DNA of 64,000 bases. Origin: Ctena decussata (taxonomy: Eukaryota; Mollusca; Bivalvia; Lucinida; Lucinidae). Positions 54,984 to 64,000 of this stretch are shown one piece after another. The number at the start of each line of letters is the position of its first letter. Positions within the stretch are counted from its first letter, which is position 1. The stretch lies in contig OZ022509.1 in the NCBI GenBank assembly GCA_963989385.1, forward strand, positions 52,158,271 to 52,222,270. Reading direction: 5' to 3'. Under the pieces are notes generated by a model. That model was given only the letters and a program-made list of their open reading frames with translations. It ran no database searches and was not told the DNA's origin. The position numbers and the translations under genes were made by a program.

Positions 54984-55196
54984 TTAACCCTTTACCCGCT
55001 GAGCACGAAACTATCCTGCCTTGCAAACAGTGTAGATCCAGATCAGCTGGCTTCTGAAGAAGCCATCTGATCAGGATCTACACTTTTTGTCATTCTGATT
55101 GTGAATTTAAAGCAATAAATAGTATCAAGCAATCCAATTGGTTGAAAATTCAAATTGGGTGTGGCATGTTAATTTATTCAGCGGGTTAAGGGTTAA
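54984..55196. mobile_element. MITE with TTAACCCTTTACCCGC ends
   Basis: Begins TTAACCCTTTACCCGCTGAG and ends CAGCGGGTTAAGGGTTAA. The inner stem is GCAAACAGTGTAGATCC and GGATCTACACTTTTTG around GGCTTCTGAAGAAGCC. It is the most complete member of the CAAACAGTGTAGATC group and may define its true termini. Confidence 0.8.
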
Positions 55197-55312
55197 CTGT
55201 TGTGCTCTTTCTCGCCAGATCAAACAGCATAATGCACATGTATATTATACTAATATTATAAGTAGATAAGAAGGCAATGATCAGGAACCGATATATAGAG
55301 AATACCATGTTA

Positions 55313-55430
55313 TTATCTTTTGATATCAAGTTTATCAGGCGAGACCAGAAACAGCGTAGGAATGGCGAAGCTTGCCGAGCCAGTCCGACGTGTTTCTGGT
55401 CGAGCCTGATAAACTTGATATCAAAAGACA
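55313..55430. repeat. Long hairpin, 37-bp arms
   Basis: TCTTTTGATATCAAGTTTAT then CAGGCGAGACCAGAAAC pairs with GTTTCTGGTCGAGCCTG then ATAAACTTGATATCAAAAGA, with one or two mismatches and a loop of about 40 nt. The mirrored ORFs on the two strands are a consequence of the palindrome. Confidence 0.85.
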
Positions 55431-55524
55431 CTTACATGTTTTTTTATTTATCATGCATCATTAGAAGATTTTACAGCGCTAAAAGCGGGAAACAAATGAA
55501 AAGCAAATGCAGTTTTGTTCGAAC

Positions 55525-55725
55525 TTGCTGACGTCGCGAATGTTTTATGACGTAAGTCGGTGACGTCAATTAACCAATCGAATGTTGATACATGTATCAC
55601 GGCCAACGTCAGTACAGCCAATCGTCTTCAGAGATAGTTTCTATAGACATGACCTGATAACATTCGCGCAAGCGCAGTTCTACAGTGACATGATACTGCA
55701 TCATGTTACCATATCATATCAGGTG
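55525..55725 (+). promoter_or_regulatory. CRE/CCAAT cluster followed by splice donor
   Basis: Within 100 bp: TGACGTCG (about 55529), ATGACGTAAG (about 55547), a perfect TGACGTCA (55561-55568), AACCAATCG (about 55573) and AGCCAATCG (about 55617). About 100 bp downstream is a consensus 5' splice site, ATCAG/GTGAGT, at 55722/55723. This could be a TATA-less promoter with a non-coding first exon on the plus strand. No downstream exon is recognised. Confidence 0.3.
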
Positions 55726-56017
55726 AGTTTTGCTGCAGATGTATCATAAAGTCGAATTCCACATCCTTCGATTACCAGTTTTCAGCAAAGTAAATGCATC
55801 AATATTTCTATCTAATTTTCTGTTAAAACATATAATAAAGATGGAACTAACTAATTTTTTTTTGTTGTTCAAACAACTTCTTCACGGAACTTATTGATTA
55901 GAAAAAAACGTACGTATATTTTATGTATCATTCAGTTTGACCGAAGTCTAGTTCAAGCGATACACTGTGAACAGCGAACCTTATGTATGTATTATTATGT
56001 ATATGCCAAAAAATTTG

Positions 56018-56047
56018 AATAAATAAATAAATAAATAAATAAATAAA
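56018..56047. repeat. (AAAT)n microsatellite
   Basis: Seven AAAT units after TTTGAAT. Confidence 0.9.
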
Positions 56048-57000
56048 AAAACACAACAACAAAACTTCTGAATCAAGTCAAAGCTGAGCTTTGTCAGATA
56101 TATTAGTATTCGTACTTAATCGCCATTGTCCGCCTTCATATTATGCTATTATCATGTTATAGGTTTTCTTTTTTTCTTTTTTTTCTTTTTTTGTTCTAGG
56201 ATCATTTTATGCTAGCTCATTCATTATTTTGCACCCAGTTCAGGAGTGTTACAAGATAAAGATAAATATACAGCGATTCGGAACGCAAAAACACTTACTC
56301 TTACTTAATTCAAGCGTTTTCTAGGGTGTAGACTGTTCAGTCAATTAGAAACGCATGAACTGCATAATCTGAAGCACCGGCTGTTAGACAGTTACTACTT
56401 CTAAGTCAGAGTGGCGATGAAAACTAATCAAACCCACGTTAAATAGGATATTACCGTAATCACAGAAATTTACGTTTGATAATTTTCGCTTTGTAGAAGA
56501 ATCGTGAATCACAACGTCGTGACCCGCATTATCATTGTTGTTTTTCTTTCGACAAGCATCTAAACTCATGAAATAATGATTCATTTTTCAATTCTTTGTG
56601 CACTGTGTTTGAGTTGCCTCAAAAGACTGCTGATATTTTCTCGTTATTTCCTTTACTCTAACTTCGAGTCATTATTGTCAGAGACAATTACATCTGAAAA
56701 CATAGTCGTTGTGCACAGTCAACCCTTTAACCGTCATCAAAAGCGTTGCACTACTGCATGTACTATCTAGAAAGACACAGTCAACCGCTAGTGTTACACT
56801 GGTGGCTGTCTTATCCAGAAAACGCATATGCCTAAGTTTATTTGGATGCATCCCGTATAATCAGACGCATATGCCTTAAATTGTTTGGGTTTCGCTATTT
56901 TTACGAACCGAAACACTTTTTGTGTCTTCCTTTGACATCCTCCACTGACAAATGGACTCATCCAATATATAAGAACAGAAAAGTTCACCAGGCATAAATG

Positions 57001-57208
57001 GTATAAAACCCACAAGGCACTCAAGGCTGAATCAACCTACAATGCACACAAGGCTGAATCAACCTACAAGGCACTCAAGGCTGAATCAACCTACAAGGCA
57101 CACAAGGTTGAATCAACCCACAAGGCACACAAGGTTGAATTAACCCACAAGGCATACAAGGTTGAATCAACCCACAAGGCATACAAGGTTGACGTTGAAT
57201 CAAGGTTG
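57001..57208. repeat. 27-bp tandem repeat, AAGGTTGAATCAACC type
   Basis: Seven to eight 27-bp units share AAGGCACACAAGGTTGAATC and AACCCAC. The unit matches the end sequence of the adjacent palindromic element (GGCATACAAGATTGAATC), so the array appears to have grown from it. Confidence 0.85.
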
Positions 57209-57400
57209 ATTCAATGTTGATTCCAGCTTGTGTGCCTGCTGAGAAGAGGTATGTGATATCTCAGCAGGCATACAAGATTGAATCAACCTCGATTCAACGT
57301 CACGACATAAGGTTGAATCAACCTTGAATCACCCTTGATTCAAGGTCGTGACGTTGAATCAAGGTTGATTCAAGGTTGATTCAAGTTTGTGTGCACAGTC
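57209..57400. mobile_element. TTGAATCAACC palindromic element
   Basis: TTGTGTGCCTGCTGAGAAG and ATCTCAGCAGGCATACAAG are inverted ends placed back to back. TCGATTCAACGTCACGAC and GTCGTGACGTTGAATCAAGG follow, closing with GTTTGTGTGC. Two partial copies or a tail-to-tail pair. Confidence 0.7.
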
Positions 57401-57689
57401 GTATGTATTATAGTATCAGACATACAATAGAAAATCTAGACTAATAGGATTATAATGATTGCTTATGAAGGTAGGCAGCAATTCTAATGCAACATGAAAC
57501 GTCGTAATAATCTTGGAATTACATTGTTTGCAGTTGCATTATATCCATTAGTGTAGATTGCTGTGAAAAATGCTTAGCTTAATACACAATGTAATTAGTG
57601 TATGCTCAGACCAGCCTTTGCAGAAAGAAAATCTGGACACGGCATGCTTAGTTAATTTTAGAATATTTTTAAAACGCCCGTAAGCACCA

Positions 57690-57850
57690 GCGCTGAACAA
57701 ACAGCGCTATAAACGCTGAACAAACTACCAATACGTTGGAAAAAAAGCAAATACGCTCAACAAAATGTTGATTACATGGCATTGGGTGTTGCAAGTATTC
57801 CACTGCTCTGATTTCACTCTCAGACGCAGCTCGTGATTCGTCAAAGACAA
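57690..57850. other. Short direct repeat, no gene
   Basis: AACGCTGAACAAAC-type words occur three to four times (57690-57765) before the MITE. Nothing else is seen. Confidence 0.4.
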
Positions 57851-58081
57851 ATGAGCCGCGACACGAGAAAACCAACAATGTGGTTGTGCGCCTAGCGCAG
57901 ACTCGGATCAGCCTGGGCATCCATCCAAACTGAGCAGACTCTTCGCTTAGGGCTTAAAAAGGGTCTGATCTACCGCCATGCGGACAGTGAAGACTGTGAT
58001 CAGACTGGGCGGAAGCCCAGGCTGATCCGAGTCTGCGGTGGGCGCACAACCACTTTGTTGGTTTTCTCGCGTCGCGGCTCA
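57851..58081. mobile_element. Palindromic MITE, GAGCCGCGACA family
   Basis: GAGCCGCGACACGAGAAAAC to GTTTTCTCGCGTCGCGGCTC. Flanked on both sides by AAAT, a plausible 4-bp target duplication. Confidence 0.9.
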
Positions 58082-58670
58082 AATTAATTTATCTGTGGTC
58101 AAATAACTGCTGGAGTTTTCTTTCCTGTGACCATCCAACCTTATAAGAAACTTACAACCAAAGCATTCTTGGTACTTTTTATGTTATGTGTATGTTCTTT
58201 TACTGTCAACAAATGGTTTCCATGTAAATTACTAACCTCTGCTCTCAGAACAACAACTGACATACCTTAAAAGTCTATGCCACGGAGAAGATTGTTCTTT
58301 AGAACTTTCTATAATTCACTTGTGCTTTTCTCTTTAAATGAACAAAAAAGTTTCATATCAACACGGTAGAGTGTTCGCTTAGCATGTGAAAAGATCAGGG
58401 ATCGGGCTTTAGCAGATTGGTCAGCATCGGAGCTTTATATATAGAGAGATATCTTTCAGTGGAAGTATCCTCAGGAGAGAGAACTATCTGACCCATTTAA
58501 CTGATAAATTAGAGAGAATGCCAGCAAAAATACATTAATATCAAACTAAATATAACATCTTTACCACTGCAAAAACAAATCCACATGTTTAATATGGGTT
58601 TATTTATTGTTATGTCATTGTTTGCAAGTAATGCGCGTTGTTTGTTGTAGATCTCTAATGAATGTTATAG

Positions 58671-58939
58671 CCCGGCCATTCGAAACGGCATAATTTTAAG
58701 ACTAAATCACGTGCTAATGAGCTATGTTGTGAAGGAAATATTCGACTGGTTTTAAAATTCATTGGGTATTCCCATGGTCCCGGTTGAGCGCCCGGTTTTT
58801 CTAACCTTTATTCAGCAACATATATCAAACAAAGTTTAATTGGTACCTTAGTGGTTGCATGAAGATTCAATGAAATAAGATTTCTTAGAAAATGTTGAAT
58901 ACTCTGGTAAAAAAGTGGATATATGCAGTAAACTATGTA
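58671..58939. other. No gene seen
   Basis: AT-rich; similarity to the segments stops at about 58670. Confidence 0.35.
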
Positions 58940-59700
58940 AGTGCATGAATATATTTTTCAGTGCTTGAGGTCAAGGTCATTATTTGACATCTGACCAGGG
59001 TAACTTATATTTTAACAACTTCAGAATCTCCTCCTTCAAAGCCACTGATCGAGAGAAGCAAAATTTCATATGGAGCCTGCATGGGTCGGGGAAATGAAAG
59101 TTTATAGGATTCACATGACCAAGATGGCTGTCATGCCCATACATGACAAACAACTTAAAAGATCTTTTCAAGAATTCAATGACACGTGACAAGGAAACTT
59201 GGTATATAGCATTAGGAATTTATATACTATCAGGTTTGATCAAGTCATTATTATTCGCTGACCTTTGACCCTTTTACTCTGGTGAGCGATTCAGGTACTC
59301 ATGACATTCTTATTGTATGCTATTTATACGAAAGGACTTCTGACAGTTGTAATGTAAATTTGCCTATAAAAGTGGTCAAAAATGACCTTTCGGTATACTT
59401 CAAAATTTCGAGTGAATTGTGTTCCCCTGAACTCCCTATATTTGGCACAAAAACAAGTTTTCAGTTACAAAGCACACAGGCTGAGATTTTTGGTGAACAA
59501 AGCACGTTTTTATCATTGAATGTATGGAAAACAGGAAATGTTTAATAAAGATGCCCCCACCCCGTGCCACAGCTAGCCACTTTGCATGCATGTGTGTCCT
59601 GTCAATATACACATTATATGTAATATGTGAAAGGCAAGCTGAGGCACGGGGTGGGAATGATAGTCTACAGCTAAAAAACTGAAAAGTGGGTGGGGTAACT
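58940..59700. mobile_element. Non-autonomous element with CACCCCGTGCC inverted ends
   Basis: CCCCACCCCGTGCCACAGC at about 59565 is mirrored by TGAGGCACGGGGTGGG at about 59640. Upstream, GGTCAAGGTCATTATTTGAC-type phrases resemble the bodies of the elements at 19277 and 28330. Small ORFs inside have no domain. Outer limits are uncertain. Confidence 0.4.
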
Positions 59701-60413
59701 GGACCCTCTGCATATGAAAATAAGGCTAGCATACTTTTTCTTTACATACTATTGCATGCTGTAATGCAGTTATAGTGTTTGCTTTATTTTAAACATGTTT
59801 AACAAACTAGAAATCAGTAAATATGAAAAATTAAAAATTTGATGTATTTTGGATGACTGAAAATTTCACTTACCCTTCTTAAGAAAATCAGTGCGAGTTA
59901 GTCTGCAGACATGATAGTTCCTAGAAATCAGTATCAGAACTTCTTTAAGATGCTTAAGTCCACATGTTAATGCTAAAATCATCAACATTGACTTCCCATG
60001 AAAGCTGCAGTAATTTGTCGAAAAATAGGCAAATTTGCATTGAAACTGTCAGAGGTCCTTTCTTAAACTGTTAAACAGGGATGACACAAATCATGTCGAT
60101 TCTATATGCAATTACTGATTCCGTACACGTATTGCTGAATCTATTATCGGAATCTATTATTACACATCACATCATAAACCATTTATTGTTATTGTATGAA
60201 TGTCTCTTGAGATTTACCAGTTCTAGAATAACAAAAGTTCTGTTACAAATATGATAGGCGTTATAATATTAATGTTCCGATGTAATGATATCTGAGCTTT
60301 ATGGGGTCTATTGTATTTATTTTATTGTCATGATCGGAACTCTGGATACAAATGTTACCGCACCTCTAAAGTTGGATTGACATTTACTCTGCGCAAATGT
60401 CACCAGACAATAT
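59701..60413. other. No gene seen
   Basis: AT-rich low-copy DNA without recognisable repeats. Confidence 0.35.
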
Positions 60414-60651
60414 TGAGTCGCGACACGAGAAAACCAACAATGTGATTGTGCGCCCTGCGCAGACTCAGATCAGCCTGGGCGTACGCCTAGTCTGAACAGA
60501 GTCTTCCTTAAGCGCCTACAGGGTAGCTAAGGGTCTAAGCTACCTACATGCGGTCAGTGAAGACTCTGATCAGACTGGGCGGATGCCCAGGCTGATCTGA
60601 GTCTGCGCTGGGCGCACAACCACTTTGTTGGTTTTCTCGCGTCGCGGCTCA
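60414..60651. mobile_element. Palindromic MITE, GAGCCGCGACA family
   Basis: TGAGTCGCGACACGAGAAAA to TTTTCTCGCGTCGCGGCTCA. The inner arms CTGGGCGTACGCCTAG and CTGGGCGGATGCCCAG are well kept; one of the best-preserved copies. Confidence 0.9.
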
Positions 60652-60921
60652 ATTATTAGCTTTTCATTGTTCTGATGCCAGTCTCTCAGAAAACTCTCAG
60701 ACAAAATTATTTTTGCTATTCAATATGCCATAAAAGCATTATAGCTGAGGTCTCCACATGAAGTTATCATTGAAGCTTTATGTCGTTGATCCCTATTGCA
60801 ACACGACCTGAAGGATGCATAAAAACTGTCCGTCCGGTCATATGAATATAGAGGATAGCGCCTGGGACCTGTGATCCTGCAGTACAAATCATGGTTCTTC
60901 TCTAGCCTTTGAGAAGCCCCA

Positions 60922-61119
60922 ATAGCTAAGTAAATAAGTGGGTTAAGCGCTGGTCTGCTATATCGGCTGTCCGCTGGGTTCGAATCCGGCAGGAGGTGGA
61001 ATTCTTGCAAACCGTTGTAAACGGAACGCTATTGTGGTTAGCCTTTCATTATCACCATTCGATCGGTTAGCTGTGACAGACATAGTGTTGAAAGTGTCGT
61101 AAAAACGCGTTTCTCCATC
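60922..61119 (+). mobile_element. tRNA-headed SINE
   Basis: Head with AGTGGGTTAAGCGCTGGTCT and B box GGTTCGAATCC, followed by CGTTGTAAACGGAACGCTAT, TTTCATTATCACCATTCGAT and a CATCC end. The A-box region is distorted by a short insertion. Confidence 0.8.
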
Positions 61120-61199
61120 CTTTGTTATTTTCACCGGAACCTAACATGTATTCTCTAAAGGGGTCATGGCATAATCCAGACAATAGGCTTGTTGGTCCG

Positions 61200-61400
61200 A
61201 TGGATGGTTGGATTATTTGTCATTTATTGTCCTTCTTGAACAGTATTTCAGTCATATATTGACGATGGGAGGGAGATAATGAAAGACTGCGTACAATGGA
61301 ACCCCGTTTAGGGAGCCAAAGATTTCCACCTCCAGCGGTTCTCGAACCCGGGATTACTAAATTAGGAGACACGCGCTTTACCTACTGACTCGGGCTCCTG
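61200..61400 (-). mobile_element. tRNA-headed SINE
   Basis: Reversed: (GATG) end, TGAACAGTATTTCAGTCATA, TACAATGGAACCCCGTTTAG, B box GGGTTCGAGAACC and the head, whose A-box region reads AGTCAGTAGGTAAAGCGCG. Confidence 0.8.
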
Positions 61401-61559
61401 TCAGTTGTTGAACAGAACACCCTTGCAAAAAATGCAGACCATATAAAACCGCTCATAAAGGAGCAGTCTGATTTGAGGTCAACATTATTCGCTATCATGC
61501 CAGCATACCCTGTAGAAACATTATCTCGTTCAAAAGTTGAAATCGTTACAATAATTGGT

Positions 61560-61860
61560 TGAGGTGCCCAAATTTTAAGTTTACTTGCAGTAATCAGGCA
61601 GGTACGATTTAATCTGAAGATAATGCATGAATAACCAATCTTTACCTTATATCAAAACAACTTCTTAAACAACTCCATATGTTTTATATCGATTTATTTA
61701 TTATCCCACCGTCGAATGGTCTTTAAACAACAGATCTGAAAAGAATCGTTGTTCCAACATAAGATCGGATTGTTTATTTTCTTACCTTTGAATACAAGAG
61801 GCAACCATGGTTTTAAATTTTACCGAAAAATTACTCTAACTCCTCGTATATTTAATTAAA
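61560..61860 (-). other. Fragment of a fourth tandem segment (IV)
   Basis: GAAGATAATGCATGAATAACC, TTATATCAAAACAACTTC, CTCCATATGTTTTATATCG and TATTTATTATCCCACC match the same run of landmarks in segments I (29910), II (49750) and III (58500). Another piece similar to 26215-26300 (AGCAGACGACAAAATTTACG) appears at 62870, out of order. Confidence 0.5.
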
Positions 61861-62100
61861 TGAGCCGCGACATAACAAGACCAACTAAGAAACATGTGCG
61901 CCCAGCAAGACTCAATTCAGCCTGGGCATCCGCCCAGTCTGATCAGAGTCGTTGCTGTGCGTTTAAAGGGTAGCTATGGGTCAAAGCTGCCTCCATGCAG
62001 ACAACGAAGCCTCTGCTCAGATTAGGCTGCTGGCCAGGCTGGTCTGAATCTTCACATGGCGCACATGCCACTTTGTTGGTTTTCTCGTGTCGCAGCTCAA
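61861..62100. mobile_element. Palindromic MITE, GAGCCGCGACA family
   Basis: GAGCCGCGACATAACAAGAC to GGTTTTCTCGTGTCGCAGCT, flanked by AAAT on both sides. More diverged in the centre. Confidence 0.85.
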
Positions 62101-62946
62101 ATATATAACGAGAAAATTTATAGGACGCGTGTTGCCACGTGTTCCTCCATTATATATTGACCTGAATCACGTTAGGGACGGTAGCCTTAATTTCAACATT
62201 AGTCAAAAGTTTAATGATTCGGTAGGGACTGACTGTCACTTTGCGTGTCTTCGTTGTTTAGTTTCACGGTTTACAACTCTCTTCCCCTTGGTGCCAGAGA
62301 CGGAACTGCAGTTTTTTTATTAAACGCTGCTGATTATTTCATTGTTTTCCTTTTCGTGTTAAGGGGATATACAGCCATGAACAAGTAATCGAAACAAGCT
62401 CTCTGTCTTTTCGTGCAGGAGCATAAAGTGTTCGTGGTTATGTGTTTACATGTACTAGGGTTTGTGCAAGCGTTCATTTGCTCTGCTCGTATATTCATTT
62501 TCAAGCAAGTCTGCATGCGTACACGTGTGCTTTACTCTGAGGCTATAAATATCCATTCGATAGAGAGAAATTGCACCAAAAATCATTTTCAACCAAGTGT
62601 AAAGTAAGGGCAATGCAAACTAGTTTGGGTCTGTCTGTATTTGTCTGTGAACGATAATATTAGTTTGAGTAGATTATCAAAGTTGCTTTTAGATTCTGCA
62701 CAAAGAACCACATATAAATATTCTCATAGAGAGACAATTACAGACAGCCCCACACTACCCAATGTAAAGAAAACATGGAGATCGTAAAACGCAAGTCATT
62801 TTTTATAATCTCGACTCCACTATTCGAATATCTAATCTTGGCGTGGCTTATTTAATCTAAGTAAACAAAAAGCAGACGACAAAATTTACGTCTGCAGAAT
62901 TTCAAAAAAAAAATGTCTGGTCCAAGCGATATCATATTGAGAATTC
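62101..62946. other. No supported gene
   Basis: Overlapping short ORFs at 62334-62607 lie on both strands and have no domain or splice support. The 62867-62915 stretch resembles the segment I/II block at 26223 and 46525. Confidence 0.4.
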
Positions 62947-63064
62947 GAACATTAGAGACCAAACAGTGTAGATTCAAATGAGGTGGCTCAGTATGAGCCA
63001 CCTCATCTGGATCTACACTGTTTGCCAATTCAACAATTTTAATTTTTGGCGCTTTAAGGGTTAA
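62947..63064. repeat. Palindromic MITE, CAAACAGTGTAGATC group
   Basis: CCAAACAGTGTAGATTC, GAGGTGGCTCAGTATGAGCC and ACCTCATCTGGATCTACACT form a stem. The right flank TTTAAGGGTTAA matches the terminus seen at 55196. Confidence 0.75.
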
Positions 63065-63282
63065 GTATACAAAAAATGAACGTACTGGATGTACCTGGAG
63101 ACTAATGAAGATGCCTGAAGTGTTCCGGTAATTGTAATACCATTCCTAATACAATTCCTGAGACTATTCCTGAATATCACTGTAAGAAATGCCATGTTGA
63201 TTTATCACCCTGATAAGAGAGCTATTGCATATGCCTTGGGAAATTTCGGGTGCTTTTGGGTTCAAATACTGATATATTTTGT

Positions 63283-63560
63283 TAAACCCATGAATGCCCA
63301 GCGTTCCTTTAAAAATGCAAAGCCAAACAGTGCACACACAGATCAGGCCCCGAGGGTACAACGTTTTTGTCATTCTCAACTCAGCTGAGCATGAAATTTT
63401 CTCTGCTGATAAATATGAAAATGCCAGCTAATGTTGGCATTTTCATATTCATAAGCAGAGAAATTTTCATGCTCGGCTTAACTGAGCAAGAAAGCAACTG
63501 TACTTATCAGTAATTTGCTATTTATTATTCATGCTCAGCTGAGTTGAGCATAAAATAGTT
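63283..63560. repeat. MITE fragment and adjoining hairpin
   Basis: ATGAATGCCCAGCGTTCC and GCCAAACAGTGCACACACAG belong to the CAAACNGTGCAGAC family. Immediately after, CTCAGCTGAGCATGAAATTT with TCTCTGC and AAATATGAAAATGCCAGC pairs with GCTGGCATTTTCATATT-like and GCAGAGAAATTTTCATGCTC sequence to form a long stem. A third TGCTCAGCTGAG occurs near 63532. Confidence 0.65.
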
Positions 63561-63731
63561 TTATAACCTCGGATCAGTCTGTGCATTCTTACGGTCTGTT
63601 CAGAATCCTCTTATCTTTGGACCATGAAAAATTCATATATCGGAAAATCAAAGACTGATCTTATGATTTAAGACTTCGCGTTTTGCACCTGTCAGAAGTA
63701 ACCGTTCTTCCAGGTGCTTCTCCAATAATAC

Positions 63732-63946
63732 ATGAACCACGACACGACAAAACCAACAAAGTGGCAGGTGCGCCCGGCGAAGACTCAGATCAGCCTGGGC
63801 ATCCGCCCAGTCTGATAGACGTAGAACCTAAGCTACCCTTTACGTGCATAGTGAAGACTCTGATTAGACTGGGCGAATGCCCAGACTGATCTGAGTCTTC
63901 ATTGGGCGCACATACCAATTTGCTGGTTTTGTCATGTCATGGCTTA
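63732..63946. mobile_element. Palindromic MITE, GAGCCGCGACA family
   Basis: GAACCACGACACGACAAAAC to GTTTTGTCATGTCATGGCTT. The inner arms ATCCGCCCAGTCTGAT and ATCTGAGTCTTC-type words are well kept; both tips have mutated in step. Confidence 0.85.
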
Positions 63947-64000
63947 TATCATAATCTGACCACGCCAAGAAAATAATTTTGATCAGTGTGCATCTGGGCG

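Larger units (their letters stand above)
51990..58670 (-). other. Tandem segment III of a duplicated region
   Basis: Shares alpha (52473), the GACATTAATATACTACAAGG block (53280), the 56160-56600 block and the GTCAACAAATGGTTTCCAT block (58205) with the other segments in the same order. Beta and gamma were not found. Several elements (hairpins, 54984 and 57851 MITEs) are private to this copy. Confidence 0.7.

Noticed and set aside
9466..61400. tRNA genes at the A/B-box sites
   Set aside because: All A/B boxes are followed by the same non-tRNA body and (CATC)n-like tails, so they are SINE heads, not stand-alone tRNAs.

Overview
This is a stretch of animal nuclear DNA, most likely from a mollusc and probably a bivalve. 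It is AT-rich, no long intact host gene is visible, and nothing is organised as an operon. Roughly half or more of it is recognisable repeat: tRNA-headed SINEs, palindromic MITEs, foldback elements, Helitron-like non-autonomous elements, satellites with higher-order structure and one LINE with two ORFs. The taxonomic call is inference from repeat style and was not checked against a database.

Layout. 1-7.35 kb: interleaved satellites, a GCTGCTGATGG-rich class with a unit of about 170-190 bp (class A) and an 85-bp CAGCAGCAACAGCTG class (class B). 7.35-11.3 kb: a degenerate GATATCCATAAAT repeat, SINEs and two palindromic MITEs. 11.4-13.8 kb: two inverted blocks of a 21-bp satellite, the left one ordered as a 63-bp higher-order repeat. 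13.9-19.2 kb: hairpin MITEs, SINEs and one candidate exon. 19.3-20.9 kb: a near-perfect 804-bp tandem duplication of a Helitron/HINE-like element. 20.9-24.4 kb: mostly featureless AT-rich DNA with homopolymers.

24.4-61.9 kb holds three colinear, diverged segments of about 7 kb each (about 24.4-31.3, 44.1-51.4 and 52.0-58.7 kb), plus a small fragment of a fourth near 61.6 kb. Each carries a short minus-strand exon-like block (alpha) whose open frame and 5' splice site are conserved. Segments I and II also carry a decayed homologue of it (beta). I read this as a tandemly duplicated, partly decayed gene region of unknown function. Young insertions can be polarised by comparing segments; for example a SINE in segment II has a clean empty site in segment I.

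Between segments I and II lies a large minus-strand LINE (about 32.29-42.91 kb) bracketed by the same 13 bases (CATGGTATAACTT). Its ORF1 (coiled coil plus RRM-like region) is intact. Its ORF2 (2A-like motif, APE endonuclease, reverse transcriptase, Cys/His tail) is broken by two stops and two frameshifts. About 4.6-5 kb of unrelated, repeat-bearing DNA separates the two ORFs.

58.7-64 kb is again repeat-dominated. I found no rRNA, no convincing stand-alone tRNA gene, no CRISPR array and no prokaryotic-type system. The observations most worth a second look are the conserved exon array, the LINE reconstruction with its hydrophobic leader plus 2A motif, the 804-bp tandem Helitron-like pair and the higher-order satellite blocks.
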